64,000 nucleotides of DNA, taken from positions 1,129,133-1,193,132 of the forward strand of contig NJPS01000051.1 in the NCBI GenBank assembly GCA_002946415.1. Direction: 5' to 3'. The DNA comes from Rutstroemia sp. NJR-2017a BVV2. Lineage: Eukaryota > Ascomycota > Leotiomycetes > Helotiales > Rutstroemiaceae. Numbering within the stretch: the stretch's first letter is position 1; every line of letters begins with the position of its first letter. This document shows positions 12,159-23,666 of this stretch, in pieces. The position numbers and the translations under genes were made by a program. Under the pieces are notes generated by a model that was not told the origin of the DNA, did no database searches, and was given only the letters and a program-made list of their open reading frames with translations.

Positions 12159-13304
12159 TCAACGAGGTGAAGTGGATGCTTGGCGCCAAGGAGTGTATTG
12201 GGTGACGTTGTTGTGACTTTTGGAGATGTACTTGTAGATATATTCACTAAGTGTTGACATCGCTGGCGACTCGACGTGTAGAAAATCCTTGGGAGACGTG
12301 TTTGGTTGTTTACACAGATGTGCAACAGAAGCGATAAGAAGTTGATAGTTGCTATATGTGTTACCGTCACCGCTACGTCAGGGGACGAGTCGGTGGATAC
12401 AGTAATTCTATAGTGAATGTCTTGCAGAAAGCTGTTCCAGCTAGGGGATGAACTCCGAACGCGGAGACATAGCCATCATCCTATCTTTGTTCAGAGGAAA
12501 AGGCGGGCAAGACAAGGTGGGCGGGTGGATGTCGAGCTTATTGACAATTGAGTTCCGTGGTCCTGTGGTCCTGTGGTCCTGTGGTCTCATCTTTTGGTAG
12601 GGAGAGGATCCAGGAAACAGAATCTGGTTGTTCACGAAGTACTCCGTACTGTAGCGAAGTGGAGTGAAGAGAACTCCATTTTACCCCTATACGAAGCAAG
12701 CGTAAAGGCAGGACTGTGTGAATGTGAAGCAAATAGAGTGAGTGTGGCATGGATACATATTAGAATACAAGAAGCAACAATTTCCGACTTTGATTTTGAG
12801 AGCTCCAGATTTCATCGTTTCAACCGCCTAAAAATCCAACCCCTCATCAGACGCGTCCCCGAGAAACAGGCATTTGCCGCGTTGTCCCAGGAAGCTGCAT
12901 CAGGAAGCTGCATCAGGAAGCTATTCTTACCAACTTCTTGCATACCATCTTCTTCTTTTCTTCATAACACCGTTTTCACAAGAAGAATACAGCTGTCCTT
13001 ACTCAGAAAGCTTCAGGCAGCCAAATAAATAGGATACGTGGTTGCTAACTGTCCAAACAAAAGAAATCGAGGCGTGCGTCATTTTGCCTTGAAGGCAGGT
13101 GAGGGGTCATTATAAATAAATGAAGTGACATCCCACTAATCTCCGTATTCTTCCAGCCTATTCTTCCACTGTTTGCAACGCATACCAGACTCTTCAAGAC
13201 TTCAACCGATATCTCTGCACAGCTAAGCTACTTGGATACCTCCGATCACCATCTGCGAAAATCTCAAATTGGAAAGCAAGACCAAAGCGGGACGGAAAGA
13301 AGAC
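12159..13304. other. Intergenic, with two short tandem repeats
   Basis: No gene is supported. GTGGTCCT is repeated almost four times at 12556-12585, and an AGGAAGCTGCATC unit is repeated about 2.6 times at 12889-12922. The last 150 bp is the C/T-rich leader of the next gene. Confidence 0.45.
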
Positions 13305-13760
13305 ATGGCGGCCGAATTCATCACCTCTCTCTGGGAGTCTGTCTTTACTCCCGGGCCCACACCTGTTCTTCTTGTTGCGACCAACGTTACCTTCGCTGCT
13401 CTACAGACCATCTTCCTCCTCCTTCTGATCGCCACATACAGTATACATTTTGTGATTCTGTCATTCCTGTGTGGCGGGTTATGGTGGGCCATAAATTGGT
13501 TCGCGGCGGAACTCAAGATCGAGAGAGAGAAGGAGGAACAACGCAAGAAAGCTGAGGCAACCGGACCTGTCGACGGCAGCGATACGGAGGCGGAGACTGT
13601 AGTCGATGACGATGCGCCAAGTGGAAGTAAAGAAGTGGAGGTACTGGAGGCAAAGGGCGAGCTGAAGGCTAGATCGCAAAGGAAGGGCGCCGGTAGCAAG
13701 AGCGAGGTCAGCACAGAAGACGAGTGGGAGAAGGTCGGCGAGAACGAAAAGGATAAATAG
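13305..13760 (+). CDS. PKR1: ER membrane V-ATPase assembly factor, Pkr1 family
   Basis: A single exon of 151 residues starts at the first ATG (MAAEFITSLWESVFTPG). The family core is clear: SVFTPGPTPVLLVATNVTFA, a hydrophobic pair of membrane segments (about residues 30-70) and GGLWWAINWFA, followed by a charged helix. Yeast Pkr1 is an ER protein needed for assembly of the V-ATPase V0 sector. The C-terminal half (about residues 85-151) is acidic and Lys/Glu-rich, longer than the conserved core and probably disordered. In-frame codons upstream lack an ATG. Confidence 0.88.
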   Translation: MAAEFITSLWESVFTPGPTPVLLVATNVTFAALQTIFLLLLIATYSIHFVILSFLCGGLWWAINWFAAELKIEREKEEQRKKAEATGPVDGSDTEAETVVDDDAPSGSKEVEVLEAKGELKARSQRKGAGSKSEVSTEDEWEKVGENEKDK

Positions 13761-14184
13761 ATTCGGGGCAGTCATGATATTCGGAAAGGGCTCGATAGCA
13801 AGGAGTTCACTTGGGAGGAGAGAGATACCCTGACCGTTAGAAGACCACGAATGTTGTGTACTGTACCTGGAAGTACAAGCCTGAGATTACATTCACTGTT
13901 AAGGATACCCACAGCATATCGCAAGCAATTTATGACAATTCTTAGAGTCAAGAAAACTCGCACTCTACTGTAACCATCAAAGTCCCCAGCTCTGTATCCC
14001 AATATGTGAAAGCCTCATAATTAAGGCACACTCATAAACACGATTTCAACCTCGCGATGAGTTAAAAGCTCCAATTCAATATATTTTGCATACAGGCAGT
14101 CGACACCACCCATTTTCCCTAAAGACTCGTAACGCCCGGCGTCTGAACTCAATTCATATCAAAGGAAAAGAGGAAATCGTCATC
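13761..14184. other. Intergenic 3' UTR and promoter of SmD1
   Basis: About 420 bp between two + strand genes. No gene and no distinctive motif were seen. Confidence 0.45.
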
Positions 14185-14767
14185 ATGAAGCTCGTCAGGT
14201 AAGCAAGACCCAATATCACAAGAGACTTAAAAGTAGCACGCGCTGAGCTCGAATTCTTTTGCAAGGCGCCCATCTAAAGCTCCTGACTGACTCCATTCTC
14301 CTTTTGAACAGATTTCTCATGAAATGCGCGAATGAGACGGTTACTATCGAGCTCAAAAATGGTAAGTTTTACCCACACTTATTCTATGCTCGATAAGAAA
14401 TCAAATCTAGAATTCATGTTAACGAAATGCTGTAGGCACGATCATCCATGGTACCATAACATCCGTCTCTCCTCAGATGAACACCGCCCTCCGAACCGTC
14501 AAGATGACTCCCAAAAACGGATCAACCATCTCTCTCGACACGATCAACTTACGAGGCTCCACAATTCGCTATTATATCCTTCCCGATTCATTACCGCTGG
14601 ATACATTGTTGATCGATGATACACCAAAGCCAAAGAACAAGGCTAGGAAGGAGCAGACAGGCGACAGGGGTGGCAGAGGTGGACCGAGGGGCGGTAGAGG
14701 TGGAAGAGGCAGAGGAGGCGGGGGATTTAGAGGAGGAAGAGGAAGAGGCGGTGGAAGAGGATTCTAG
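14185..14767 (+). CDS. SMD1: Small nuclear ribonucleoprotein Sm D1
   Basis: Exons 14185-14198, 14312-14361 and 14436-14767 give 131 residues. The product begins [20 protein letters not shown], carries Sm1 and Sm2 motifs ([18 protein letters not shown] and [20 protein letters not shown]), and ends in an RGG-rich tail, the site of symmetric arginine dimethylation in this family. SmD1 is one of seven proteins in the Sm ring on U1, U2, U4 and U5 snRNAs. The first exon is only 14 nt and ends inside the Arg5 codon. The tail is a mixed RGG/GRG repeat. Confidence 0.97.
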
Positions 14768-15085
14768 ACTTTTAATTTGACGCGAAGTTAAGATACCGGT
14801 GACTAGTACACCGGTGGGCAGATTGGGAGAATGGAGAAGCAGAAAATTGATCCTGAGACTACTTCCTCGTAGGATATGTGGGAGGTGCGACTGGGAGAGG
14901 TGGACAAAGTGAAAGATAGTGCACTATACGCTGCACAGAGCTTGTGGGACATTGGCGTTTGTGCGGCATAAGAAGAGCAGCAAAAATCGATTATTACATG
15001 CCCGGACCAGCAGCAAAGACACAAGATTACAGGCATATGCGAGCGGTCATCTGGCACCGAATGGGACATCGATGGCGTGCCAAAC
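14768..15085. other. Convergent 3' intergenic between SMD1 and MTQ2
   Basis: About 320 bp between convergent genes, probably overlapping 3' UTRs. No other feature was seen. Confidence 0.45.
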
Positions 15086-15868
15086 TTAAGAAGCATCAGG
15101 TGGCATGCGCCAAATCCTAATAATTTGCAATTTCTCCCATCCTCCTTTCTTCCCGCTACTACTCACAGTTTCCGCTTTCCACTCCTCTCCAAATCCACGT
15201 ATGCGCTGTTTGACATCTTCTGGCTTGTTCTGCGCACAAAGTAGGATATACGCGCATCCTCTTTCCTTGTTCAAGGCTTCAGGCAATGAATCAATTAGTC
15301 GATCTGTGATCTCCATCCCATCTACACCACCCGCATACGACAAAGCTAGCAAGTTTGAGTCTCCTTCATATGTCAATTCTCCGTTCTCGTTCCCTGCTCC
15401 AGATATCTGAGGTACGGGCACATCTGGAGTAGGCACGTAGGGTGGATTGAAAATTAGCACGTCCACGAGCCCATCCCTTAAACAAGTTACTAGATTCCCG
15501 ACCACGTTTCCCACGTAGTGTCCATGCGACAAGCCAGTTGTAGTTTGTTCCCTCTCTGCAACCCTTACTGTCTCTTGCGTAGCCTCGCACGCATAGCGAT
15601 TCACGTCTACTCCTGCAGTAATGATATCTGCTCTCCCGAAGATGTTTTCTGCATGTGCATGTACGAAGGAAATAACAACGCCTGAGCCAGTCCCAACTTC
15701 TACGACAAAAGGTGAAGGGTTCAAGGAACTTGAAGGAGTGTTGAATTGTTGTCGAAGGAATTCTTTTTCGCTCGTCGACGACAGTGTATCGAGTAACAGA
15801 AATGAATCCTCGGCGGGCTCGTATATCCGGTCAAAAGAAACGTGAGATGTATCTGGAGTAGGAAGCAT
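15086..15868 (-). CDS. MTQ2: eRF1 glutamine methyltransferase, HemK2/Mtq2 family
   Basis: A single exon of 260 residues starts at MLPTPDTSHVSFDRIYEPAE. The frame is open further upstream, but that part is low-complexity and overlaps the divergent neighbour's leader, so this ATG is preferred. Class I SAM-methyltransferase motifs are present: VVEVGTGSGVV (motif I), GVDVNRYACEAT (motif II) and NPPYVP (the NPPY motif of HemK-type glutamine-N5 methyltransferases). Mtq2 with Trm112 methylates the GGQ glutamine of release factor eRF1. The start lies about 195 bp from the start of the divergent gene at 16063. Confidence 0.92.
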   Translation of the reverse strand: MLPTPDTSHVSFDRIYEPAEDSFLLLDTLSSTSEKEFLRQQFNTPSSSLNPSPFVVEVGTGSGVVISFVHAHAENIFGRADIITAGVDVNRYACEATQETVRVAEREQTTTGLSHGHYVGNVVGNLVTCLRDGLVDVLIFNPPYVPTPDVPVPQISGAGNENGELTYEGDSNLLALSYAGGVDGMEITDRLIDSLPEALNKERGCAYILLCAQNKPEDVKQRIRGFGEEWKAETVSSSGKKGGWEKLQIIRIWRMPPDAS

Positions 15869-16062
15869 TTTGCTTGCACGCTCTTCCTGCTGTGGTTGTG
15901 AGAGGGAAGGCGCACAAGCCTGAGAATTTTGGTTATTTCTTTTTTTTTTGGCGCGGGGGAGGGACAGGAGGGAGGATTTACCGAGCTTTATATCATCATC
16001 ATCGATGACATCCCCCTCTAGCTTTCCCCGGATTTTTGCAATCTCTCTAATAACAACACACA

Positions 16063-16564
16063 ATGAAGCTCTCGCCACGATTATTATACGCGACGACGTC
16101 TGCGGCTGGAGCGGGCAAAGGATTTAAGCCTGCGCCGCTGGCTTTACTACCGCCAATTCCTCTGTACAGAAGGCTGTTTCGCGCGCATAGGAAACATCTG
16201 CCGAACGAGATGAGGATTCTTGGGGATCAGTATATTAAGAGTGAATTCAGAGCGCATAGGAATGTGGAGAATCCGGTGCATATTGTATGATTTATGTCTG
16301 CTTCAGACTTTTGCGGATGGGAGGCTAATGGTTTAGTAGATTGGGTTCTTGACGGAATGGCAGATGTATGCGCAGAAGTTAGAGGGCGAGAGCTGGATTG
16401 GGGAGAAGATGGATAAAGAGAAGATTGATAAGATGAGTGGTTGGTGATATCGTCGCATAGAGGCTTGACTTATGCTAATAAGGAGGATAGATCAACAATT
16501 GGGACAACTATATGAGCTGATGCAGGCGATTCGCAAGAGAGAGCTGGACGACAGCGAGGAGTAG
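16063..16564 (+). CDS. ACN9: Succinate dehydrogenase assembly factor 3 (Acn9/SDHAF3 family)
   Basis: Exons 16063-16284, 16340-16439 and 16491-16564 give 131 residues. The LYR-type core is intact: PPIPLYRRLFRAHRKHLP, MRILGDQYIKSEFRAHRNVE, then after splicing VHIIGFLTEWQMYAQKLEG and DKMSDQQLGQLYELM. The family is a mitochondrial-matrix factor that protects the iron-sulfur subunit Sdh2 during complex II assembly. The N-terminus is basic and suits a targeting signal. Intron 2 uses a GTTGGT donor, as in the MFS gene. Confidence 0.93.
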
Positions 16565-17031
16565 GAGTCAGAGCCGGGGCGTAGTGAAGCTATACGGATG
16601 CTGTATAAATATGTGTGCATGTATATTCTTGGGGCTATGGAGTTATAGGAAGAGTTGCTTCACCGGGGGACTAGCGTTACTCTGTGATGTTACTAAAAAA
16701 AGGGAATAGAGGTTTTCATTTGAATGAACATAGGAATGACTTAGATGATTCACTTTCACTTTTTCTTGCTTTCGAGATTCAGTGTGAATCATCCGCAGAG
16801 GATGTTATCGCTGCAAGGAAAGCACGTCTACTTGAAGTTTTCATCGACGAGGTCCTCTCTATCTTCAACTTCCAATTTACTGTCTCTTAGAAATAGTCTC
16901 GTCCAATCCATACCACGACACAAGACAAAACTCCAGGCGAAGATATCCATCCTCAACTCAACATCGATATTTACCACCATACTTATCAGACACTCCCGAT
17001 CACTTCATCCGCAAGCTTAACTCCAGTTAAG
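16565..17031. other. Intergenic
   Basis: About 470 bp between two + strand genes. No gene was seen; the last 200 bp is the leader of the next small gene. Confidence 0.4.
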
Positions 17032-17439
17032 ATGTGCACTATAAGCCTCCACAAATCTCTCACTTGTCGCCACAAAAACCATACATGCAAATGGGTCCAG
17101 ATATCCAAGCCATGCTACCTAGGGGCGGGCTTCCTTACTTGTCCAAGATTTGCCGAAGATGCGTTACGGCTCAAAGCGCCAATTGTGGTCAGGGCGATGA
17201 TCAAAACATGTCCGAGACATGATTATATGGGCTGTTATGATAGAAATGTCGTGAAGATGGTGGAAGAGGTTAGACCGGGGAAATCGGTAGGTTCTAAGGC
17301 TTGCTATTTCGAAGTGTGAAAGTGTAAAGGAATGCTAATGATTGCTTAGTGGTTTGGTCCCCCTGATGCGAAGCCAACGCCGAGGAGGAAGGAGAAATTG
17401 GAAGGAATGTCGCCGGCTTTACTTTGTGCGATCATGTAA
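17032..17439 (+). CDS. Small Cys-containing protein of unknown function
   Basis: Exons 17032-17286 and 17350-17439 (GTAGGT...GCTAATG...TTAG) give 114 residues. Eight cysteines lie in the first 71 residues, in spacings such as CRHKNHTC, CYLGAGFLTC and CPRHDYMGC, and one lies near the C-terminus. Such spacing hints at a small metal-binding or disulfide fold, but no known finger pattern fits. There is no signal peptide. After the splice the product reads WFGPPDAKPTPRRKEK. I do not recognise the family. The clean intron and balanced codon use support a real gene. Confidence 0.65.
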
Positions 17440-17599
17440 AAGTGACTTGACGACGCCGGGTAGAGGGGATGGTAATGCATGAGTAAGCTCAGGAAGCCAG
17501 ATACTGGAGAAACATGCACAAAACTGACAACGAATATAGGCTATTGTCTTAAGATAATAATAGATATATTCACTTATTAACATACTTGTACATATGAGC

Positions 17600-18917
17600 T
17601 TATTCCGCATCCAACGGTGCAACTGGCGGCTGATCATTCACCTGAATACCACCTCTCTTCTTTTCTGCCGAGTCATGGAATGGCAACTTCCATCCTCCTT
17701 CACTCTCGGGTGTCGCCAACCACAATCTCATCAAGTGCCTCCTTGGTGCAGGTGGTGCGTGGTCTTTGTATTCCGTGCGAGCGTGAAGGACATGTTCGTT
17801 GCTTAAGAACTGGATGTCTCCAACCTCAAGAATCATGTGTAGTCTTAATCGGTGGCAGGTTTCCTCAAGAACCTTTGCTGCTTCCACCTGTTCAGGGGAC
17901 AATGGAGGAATGATGCCGGCATTCATAAATCGGTCAAGTGACTTGACGTAGTATGGGTCCCATTTTGAGTATACTCGACCATTCTCACCTGTCTCCAAAT
18001 AGAAGACGGAGGTTCTGATATATGGTTCCTCGTCAACGCTAACCTCTCCTTTTCGATCGAAGTACCAGATGGGTTTGGTGAGCGTTTCCGCTACATCAGG
18101 GCGTTCCTTCTGCAGAGTATTCCAGACGTGGTGTGATGATACGATATCGGATTCTCCTCCCTCCAACGCACGTGCGATGCAGAGTAACCCGACAATATCC
18201 GAATCGTCTGCATGGAAGAATTGTCTACTAGTGTTAGCCATTTATAAGGAAGTCACACGAGAGACATACCTAGCGTTTGTCCTATAGATTCGAACCTTGT
18301 CAATCTGCTTTGCGTCTTCCCCAAGGTCCTTGACGTGTCCGAGGACATGTCCTCTTCCATTCTGACTGACGAAATATCCCAGATATGTGCCCAATCCCAT
18401 GTATGCGACAGCTGATTTGTGGTTTCCCCACTTCTCCACCGGGAACCCCTTGAAAAGGATGAAGCCCTTCCCATTCAGAATTTCGGAACGAATTGAGCCC
18501 AACAACACCGATAACTTGGGCAGGGGGAAGTTATCCTGTTTTGCGTCAGTGTGTACTACTAGACTTATGCATGATTGGCATATAGTAAACGGGCTTGCGT
18601 ACTTGAGAAATACCAGTGAGTGGGGTTCTGTCGGCGAGAAACTTATCAGCTGCAGCACTAAGCTCAGCAACCTCCTCGTCGTTAAAGACATGAACCCATC
18701 GTTCGGGGTTATCCGTATAGTCCTCTGCTTTCCAGACAGTTTCGCCAGTAATTTCTTTTGGGAAGTCCGAGTATGGTCTTAATTGATCATAGAGAGGTGG
18801 ATGTTGACCTGAGGTTTTAATGCCATCAGGGAATATCTTTCTATCTACAACCTTTTGGCTGGGAGAGGAGAGTTGATGGGGAGCTGTTGGCTGAGTATCT
18901 AGAATTGAAGGTGCCAT
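17600..18917 (-). CDS. TauD/TfdA-family Fe(II)/2-oxoglutarate dioxygenase
   Basis: Exons 18917-18603, 18535-18270 and 18224-17600 give 401 residues. The cupin core contains the metal-binding HxD (RQFFHADDSDIVGLL, His ~198 and Asp ~200), the distal His in EHVLHARTEYKD (~341) and the 2-oxoglutarate-binding Arg in RRHLMRLWLAT (~360). The family hydroxylates small substrates such as taurine, sulfonates or carboxylates; the substrate here is unknown. Intron 2 could end at either of two TAGs; the second (18225-18227) restores NARQFFHAD. A Zn2Cys6 regulator lies just upstream on the same strand and might control it. Confidence 0.9.
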
Positions 18918-19463
18918 CTTGCGATTGGGTCGAGTGTATTGTTGAAAATGCTATTGCAGAGATACAGTGCGGGATTGAAGATAGGAAATACTAGAAATAC
19001 TGAAAAGTTGTATACGAAAAAGGAAGAAACATCCATGAGCGCGATGAGCTACCTGCCCAGTACTTATTCTATTCTTACCTATTTGAAGCTAAGGAGAGAG
19101 ATACATAATATCTTTACCTTTATCTGTTCGATTGCGTAGGACAATGGGTCTCTCCATGATACGCCGGCAAATTGGAAGAATGTCATTTGCAGATCTAGAT
19201 ATCCGGGCGTATCAAGATAATTGCGTGATTGGGATACTGATATTGCGTTTTTGCGGCCGCTTCATTATTCGAAGCTTGAAGTTGCCCGAAGGGCGGGGTA
19301 GAATTAAAACGGCCGTGGCTGGGCGGTGGCTAAACTGTGGCTGGTTTTTGACATTCCCGTGCCATTTCCATCTTCTCTCCACACCCTACCCCTCCATCCG
19401 AGCATATACAATGTTTACTTGCGCTACGACCGCATTACGAGTGGCGACCTCCAGAGATCCTCC
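18918..19463. other. Intergenic, promoter of the dioxygenase and 3' UTR of the regulator
   Basis: About 550 bp. No gene was seen. Open frames on the + strand here lie opposite the regulator's 3' end and look like shadows. Confidence 0.4.
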
Positions 19464-22282
19464 TCATTCATTAACCAAACAAGAAAAACATGTGCCTAAT
19501 AGCACTCCAAAGCTCAATAAGGTGCTGAAGTGGTTGTTGGCCAAATTGGGGTGCCTAATTCCAGAAACTGCTCTGGTGGGAACAACGCATCGAATGTCTC
19601 CTGCGCGCAAGTCAGCTTCGGTGCATTCTTGGAACGAAAACAGTGACTTTACCCAGTCTATATCAGCCATTATATCGTCATTGACATTTGGTGTCTGGGT
19701 CGGTGTTTGTTGTGGCATAGGACTACTAGTTTCACTACTTGTCTCGTAGCTAGCTCGACGATCCGGCATTGTCCAGAATGGTTCGTTGACGGAGTTTTGT
19801 GCCATTAGCACATCTGACACTGGTACTCTTCCGACAGACGACGAGTCCGGCGTTTGCAGACCTGAAGCTTGAGATTTAGAGATGCGCTCATCAGATGCAG
19901 TCAGTTGAGGCTGCTTCGGTCCAACATGCTTGTTCATAATTAATGGTGCACGCATGCCCCTCATCTGAGCATAGATTGCCGTCTTTTGCTGCAATTCTGA
20001 AAGAATTTTCCTTGCTTTAGTGAGTCGTGGCTCGAAGCTATTAGTGACGAAGACATAATCGATACACGACCATATTCTGTCTGCTTCTTTTCGATGAGGA
20101 TTGGCGTAGATCTCGACGAGAAGAAGAAACGCTGTATGATATTGCTGAAATGCGCCACTATACCACTCCCAGGGTTTAATATCCGGAATCGTTTCCAATG
20201 CTATAGCACACTCCAGAGACTGCAAACCAGAGGTGATCATAATTTGCAGCAGCCGGTCTGGCATACGGCTTTGTATAGGGTTATGGTAACTATGAAGTAA
20301 CATGACATGCAATCGAGCAAGAAGGAGTGTTTTGACAATCCTGGCACATCTTTGCATGGGAGCTCTATCGTCCATCAGGCTGTCATATTTAGCCATGTTT
20401 TGTCGAAAGGTCTCGATTTTGCTAAGAACGGCTGTGAGACTTATTTTTCTTTGCTGAACTCGACGCCTGTCAATCCAGACTGTTCTGTTCATTTCGTTAA
20501 CCTCGAATCTAATTAGTGAAAATGTTGCGTCAGTCCAACGGTCGGCGCTTTCCGGTGGCTTTCCTGTGCTGTGCAACTCGATGTCATCTACATTAAGAGG
20601 CAACTTCGTATCAAAGTCATCCCTGCGGATGGTTGGCCTTGGGCCTTGGGCCTCGCACGTTCGAATGTCCAAGAAGCATAGCTGATGCCAGATTAACCGA
20701 CGTACATGTGTTTCCAGAGGGGACAGGCCATAGTATTCTCCATCTCTATGTAGACCCAAGCATTCGGCCATACGAATTGCAGCCCCAACGAGTACACTGT
20801 GGGCCCTCGATACCTCGGCACGGCAAAGGGGTATCTTCCCAACGTGGTCAGCAAAGTATAGTCCACGATCGAGGATTTACACGAACCATATAAAGAATAA
20901 AAGCTTGCAGTGTTTCGATTTTGGTCGTTCGGAGGAAATTTGCTCTATTCAGTGCTGTTTCGGTGCCAAGTTTGAAGTTGTCAACAAGGCTTTCTTTGGC
21001 GACCCCAAAATCACGAATAATTGCAGATGGATCCATGCTGACGACCGCAGCAAACATTGCAGCAAAGACGATAGCCTGAACGGAACTGGGCGGCTCTATA
21101 CCCAGAGATACTTCATCCCAAAATGTATCATATTCCTTGTCAAAAGACGGACGGTGCAAGACCTGAGCGATGGGATGAACTGCAACAAAATACTGTTTCA
21201 TGAGCCTATCTGCAGCAAGTCTGGAAGGTAGAAAGTCTATAAGAGAGGCATGTTGCCCCGCTTGTCCGAAAAAGAAGCCAGAAGTCGGAGCTATATAGGC
21301 GGGACCAGGTTTTAGCCATTCCTGAGCTGGTGGGAGGGGTTGAATTGCCGGTGTGGAAGAGGAAGAGTCGACCTCTTTGCCGCCTCCCATGTATGGGTCA
21401 TTCATAGCATGCTCAATCTTTAAAGTACATTAGCAAGTGCCTTCAACTGTCTCAAAGATACTCATAGCTGAAACTTGTATAATTGAGTTTTAGGACATTT
21501 AAGAGGAAATGGAAAGAGCTAGCAACAACTGCTGATTGCTTTACGCACCCGAAATATGACGTGTGCCTCAATGTCTGTATAAACCCACCAGAAATGTAAC
21601 CTGGAAAGAAACTTGCCTCTTGACTAATTTTAGGACGGAAGAAACCCCCTATTCGCTCTGTGATTCTCATCCGCCCTAGCTGAATGCCGAGATCAAGAAG
21701 ATCATCATCATCTCCATCAACATCATAAGCAGCATCTATCGATGCTAATGGGGTAGGCTCAAGATCCTGACGCAACTTAGCAAGTGATTCATACAAACGC
21801 TCGACTTGAGTTACCTTTTCATCCTCATTTGGTGGCAAGTCATCATCCGTATCATCCGGCAGTGCTCTACCTTGACCAGGATTGAAAGTCTGGCTCGCAG
21901 ATTTCGCAACATCTCGTTCGAGTAGTCGTTCCAAAGAGCCAACTTTCTCCTTGATTTCAGTTAATTTGAGCTGACTAGCTTGATCAAGCGCAGGAGCGAG
22001 GAAAACACAATCCCGAGTAAACTTGAGACAATTGGTACACGGAGAAGACTTATTGCATTTGAGCTTCCGTCGGCGGCATTCAAGACACGATGTGATCATA
22101 CGATTTCTGCGTCGTATTCGTGGTGCCGATGTCGAGATGGTTGCAACATTATTTGAGGTTGCCGCGAGTGTATGGGATCCAGAGTTGGACGAGGATATAT
22201 GGGTCGTAGAATCATGATGCTCTCGATTGGTTGGATCACGATGGTTGGGGATGTTAGTGTTTGTATTATCAAAGCGATCCAT
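19464..22282 (-). CDS. Zn2Cys6 fungal-specific transcription factor
   Basis: Model: exons 22282-21617, 21417-20887 and 20834-19464, 855 residues. The zinc cluster CLECRRRKLKCNKSSPC plus TNCLKFTRDC (C-x2-C-x6-C-x5-C-x2-C-x6-C, about residues 67-94) is followed by a linker and coiled coil. Next come GPAYIAPTSGFFFGQ, the regulatory domain (HPIAQVLHRPSFDKEY, and across the splice IPLCRAEVSRAHSVLVGAAI) and an AECLGLHRDG motif typical of Fungal_trans proteins. Exon 1/2 joining needs a GC-AG intron (GCAAGT donor, 199 nt), which restores ISQEIEHAMND; this junction is the least certain part. The C-terminal half is less conserved. Confidence 0.85.
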
Positions 22283-22700
22283 GGCCTCGGGACGGTAAGT
22301 CGGGTGTGTGTCCGTGTTACCGACAGCTATACCAGTGACATGCAGTGTCAATGAAGGTCTCAGGATTAACAGCAGTATTGAGTGGATTTTGAAGGTCTTA
22401 CGGACGTAGTAGAGGTACCTGCTATGCACTAGTCGAGCGCGGCTAAAGTATTACATAGTTAGAGTTTTGAAAAGCCCCAGTGAGCAAGTGACAAAGGAAT
22501 AGCCAAGGTGCAGCCACAAAACACATGAATTCATAATGTTTTTCGAGGCACCATCTTTTACTGAAAGAGTTTCTTCTTAATCCATGATACTCATTAGAAT
22601 TGTGAGCGCATCTCAAGCTATAAGCACCAGATTTATGATGCGCCTTTCGTTGATTCGTTGTTGATACATTCAATGGCCTTTCTCAGCGCGCTCCCCATCC
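22283..22700. other. Intergenic, regulator promoter and proteasome gene 3' UTR
   Basis: About 420 bp with no gene or motif that I can support. Confidence 0.4.
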
Positions 22701-23666
22701 CTACGCATCGATGTCCATTTTCTCCCCTAGTGCAGCTTCTCCGCCTTCAAGCTCATGTACCGTTACATACTTGCTAATCTCCTCCCTTGTAATGATTTTC
22801 TCATTCAAAACGGCTGTAGTACCTCTCTTGAAGACGTAGCTCTTCTGCTTCTTGCTTCTCTCGTTCGGCTTGACGTGACCTCTCTTCAATGTTGTCTTGT
22901 CTTTTGTAATAATTGCAACATCCACATTAGATCCCGAACCCAGATCGTTGAAGATACCGGCTTGAATTGCATTGGATGCAAGATCAACAGCTTCTTGTTC
23001 CGTCATCTTCGACTTCCATTGCGTCTCAAACACCGACATCGCAGCGAGAGAACCACTTCCCATAGTAACATAGGGCAGCTTGTCCGTACTTCCATGCGCG
23101 TGAACTGTGAAGAGACCAACGCCTGTGGGATCGACACCCGCTACAACAAGGTATGCACCAATGTGTCCTTGGTATCTGAACAGATGCTGTTTGAGCATAG
23201 TCATGCAGGTTACGACTCGAGGTTTGCGACCGGTTGATAACGAGTGAAGTTCAAGTTGTGAAGAGATGAGGGCTGTTGTGAATTCGGTGTCAGCAGCTGT
23301 GCCCGCACCAGCACACCAAATTTGAGGGGCGATGTAGTGAAGCTTCTCGCAATTCTAACTGAGGTGAGTACAATATTCGATTCCTGGTCTTGTCTCGATC
23401 GTACCTTGTCAGCCACTATAGGCCCGCTGGTCGCTCTGGTATCTGCTGCAATCTAAGTATAATGTATTAGCATGATATTGTAAAGTAACGCAACAAATCC
23501 AACACGCTGTTGAGATAGACTCCATTTATTTGATACTTACAACTACGCCCCCTTCGAAAATACATCCTACAATTGTGGTTCCGGTACTTGTTGCTTTTGG
23601 TAAAGGCACACCTCTTGCATGTAACGCTGCGTTACGAGTGTGGTTGGAGAAGTCGAAGCCAGGCAT
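22701..23666 (-). CDS. PUP1: 20S proteasome beta-2 subunit
   Basis: Exons 23666-23541, 23452-23405 and 23354-22701 give 275 residues. A 29-residue propeptide ends in Gly before the catalytic threonine of [13 protein letters not shown] (processing between G29 and T30). Then follow [20 protein letters not shown] (Asp17/Lys33-type active-site residues), the GAGTAADTE loop, and [12 protein letters not shown]. This is the trypsin-like active subunit of the core particle. The C-terminal arm ([14 protein letters not shown]) is the extension beta-2 uses to clasp beta-3. It is divergent from NUP159, with 520 bp between start codons. Confidence 0.96.

Noticed and set aside
15869..16078. N-terminal extension of MTQ2
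   Set aside because: The added residues are low-complexity and overlap the leader of the divergent ACN9 gene; the ATG at 15868 gives the family N-terminus.
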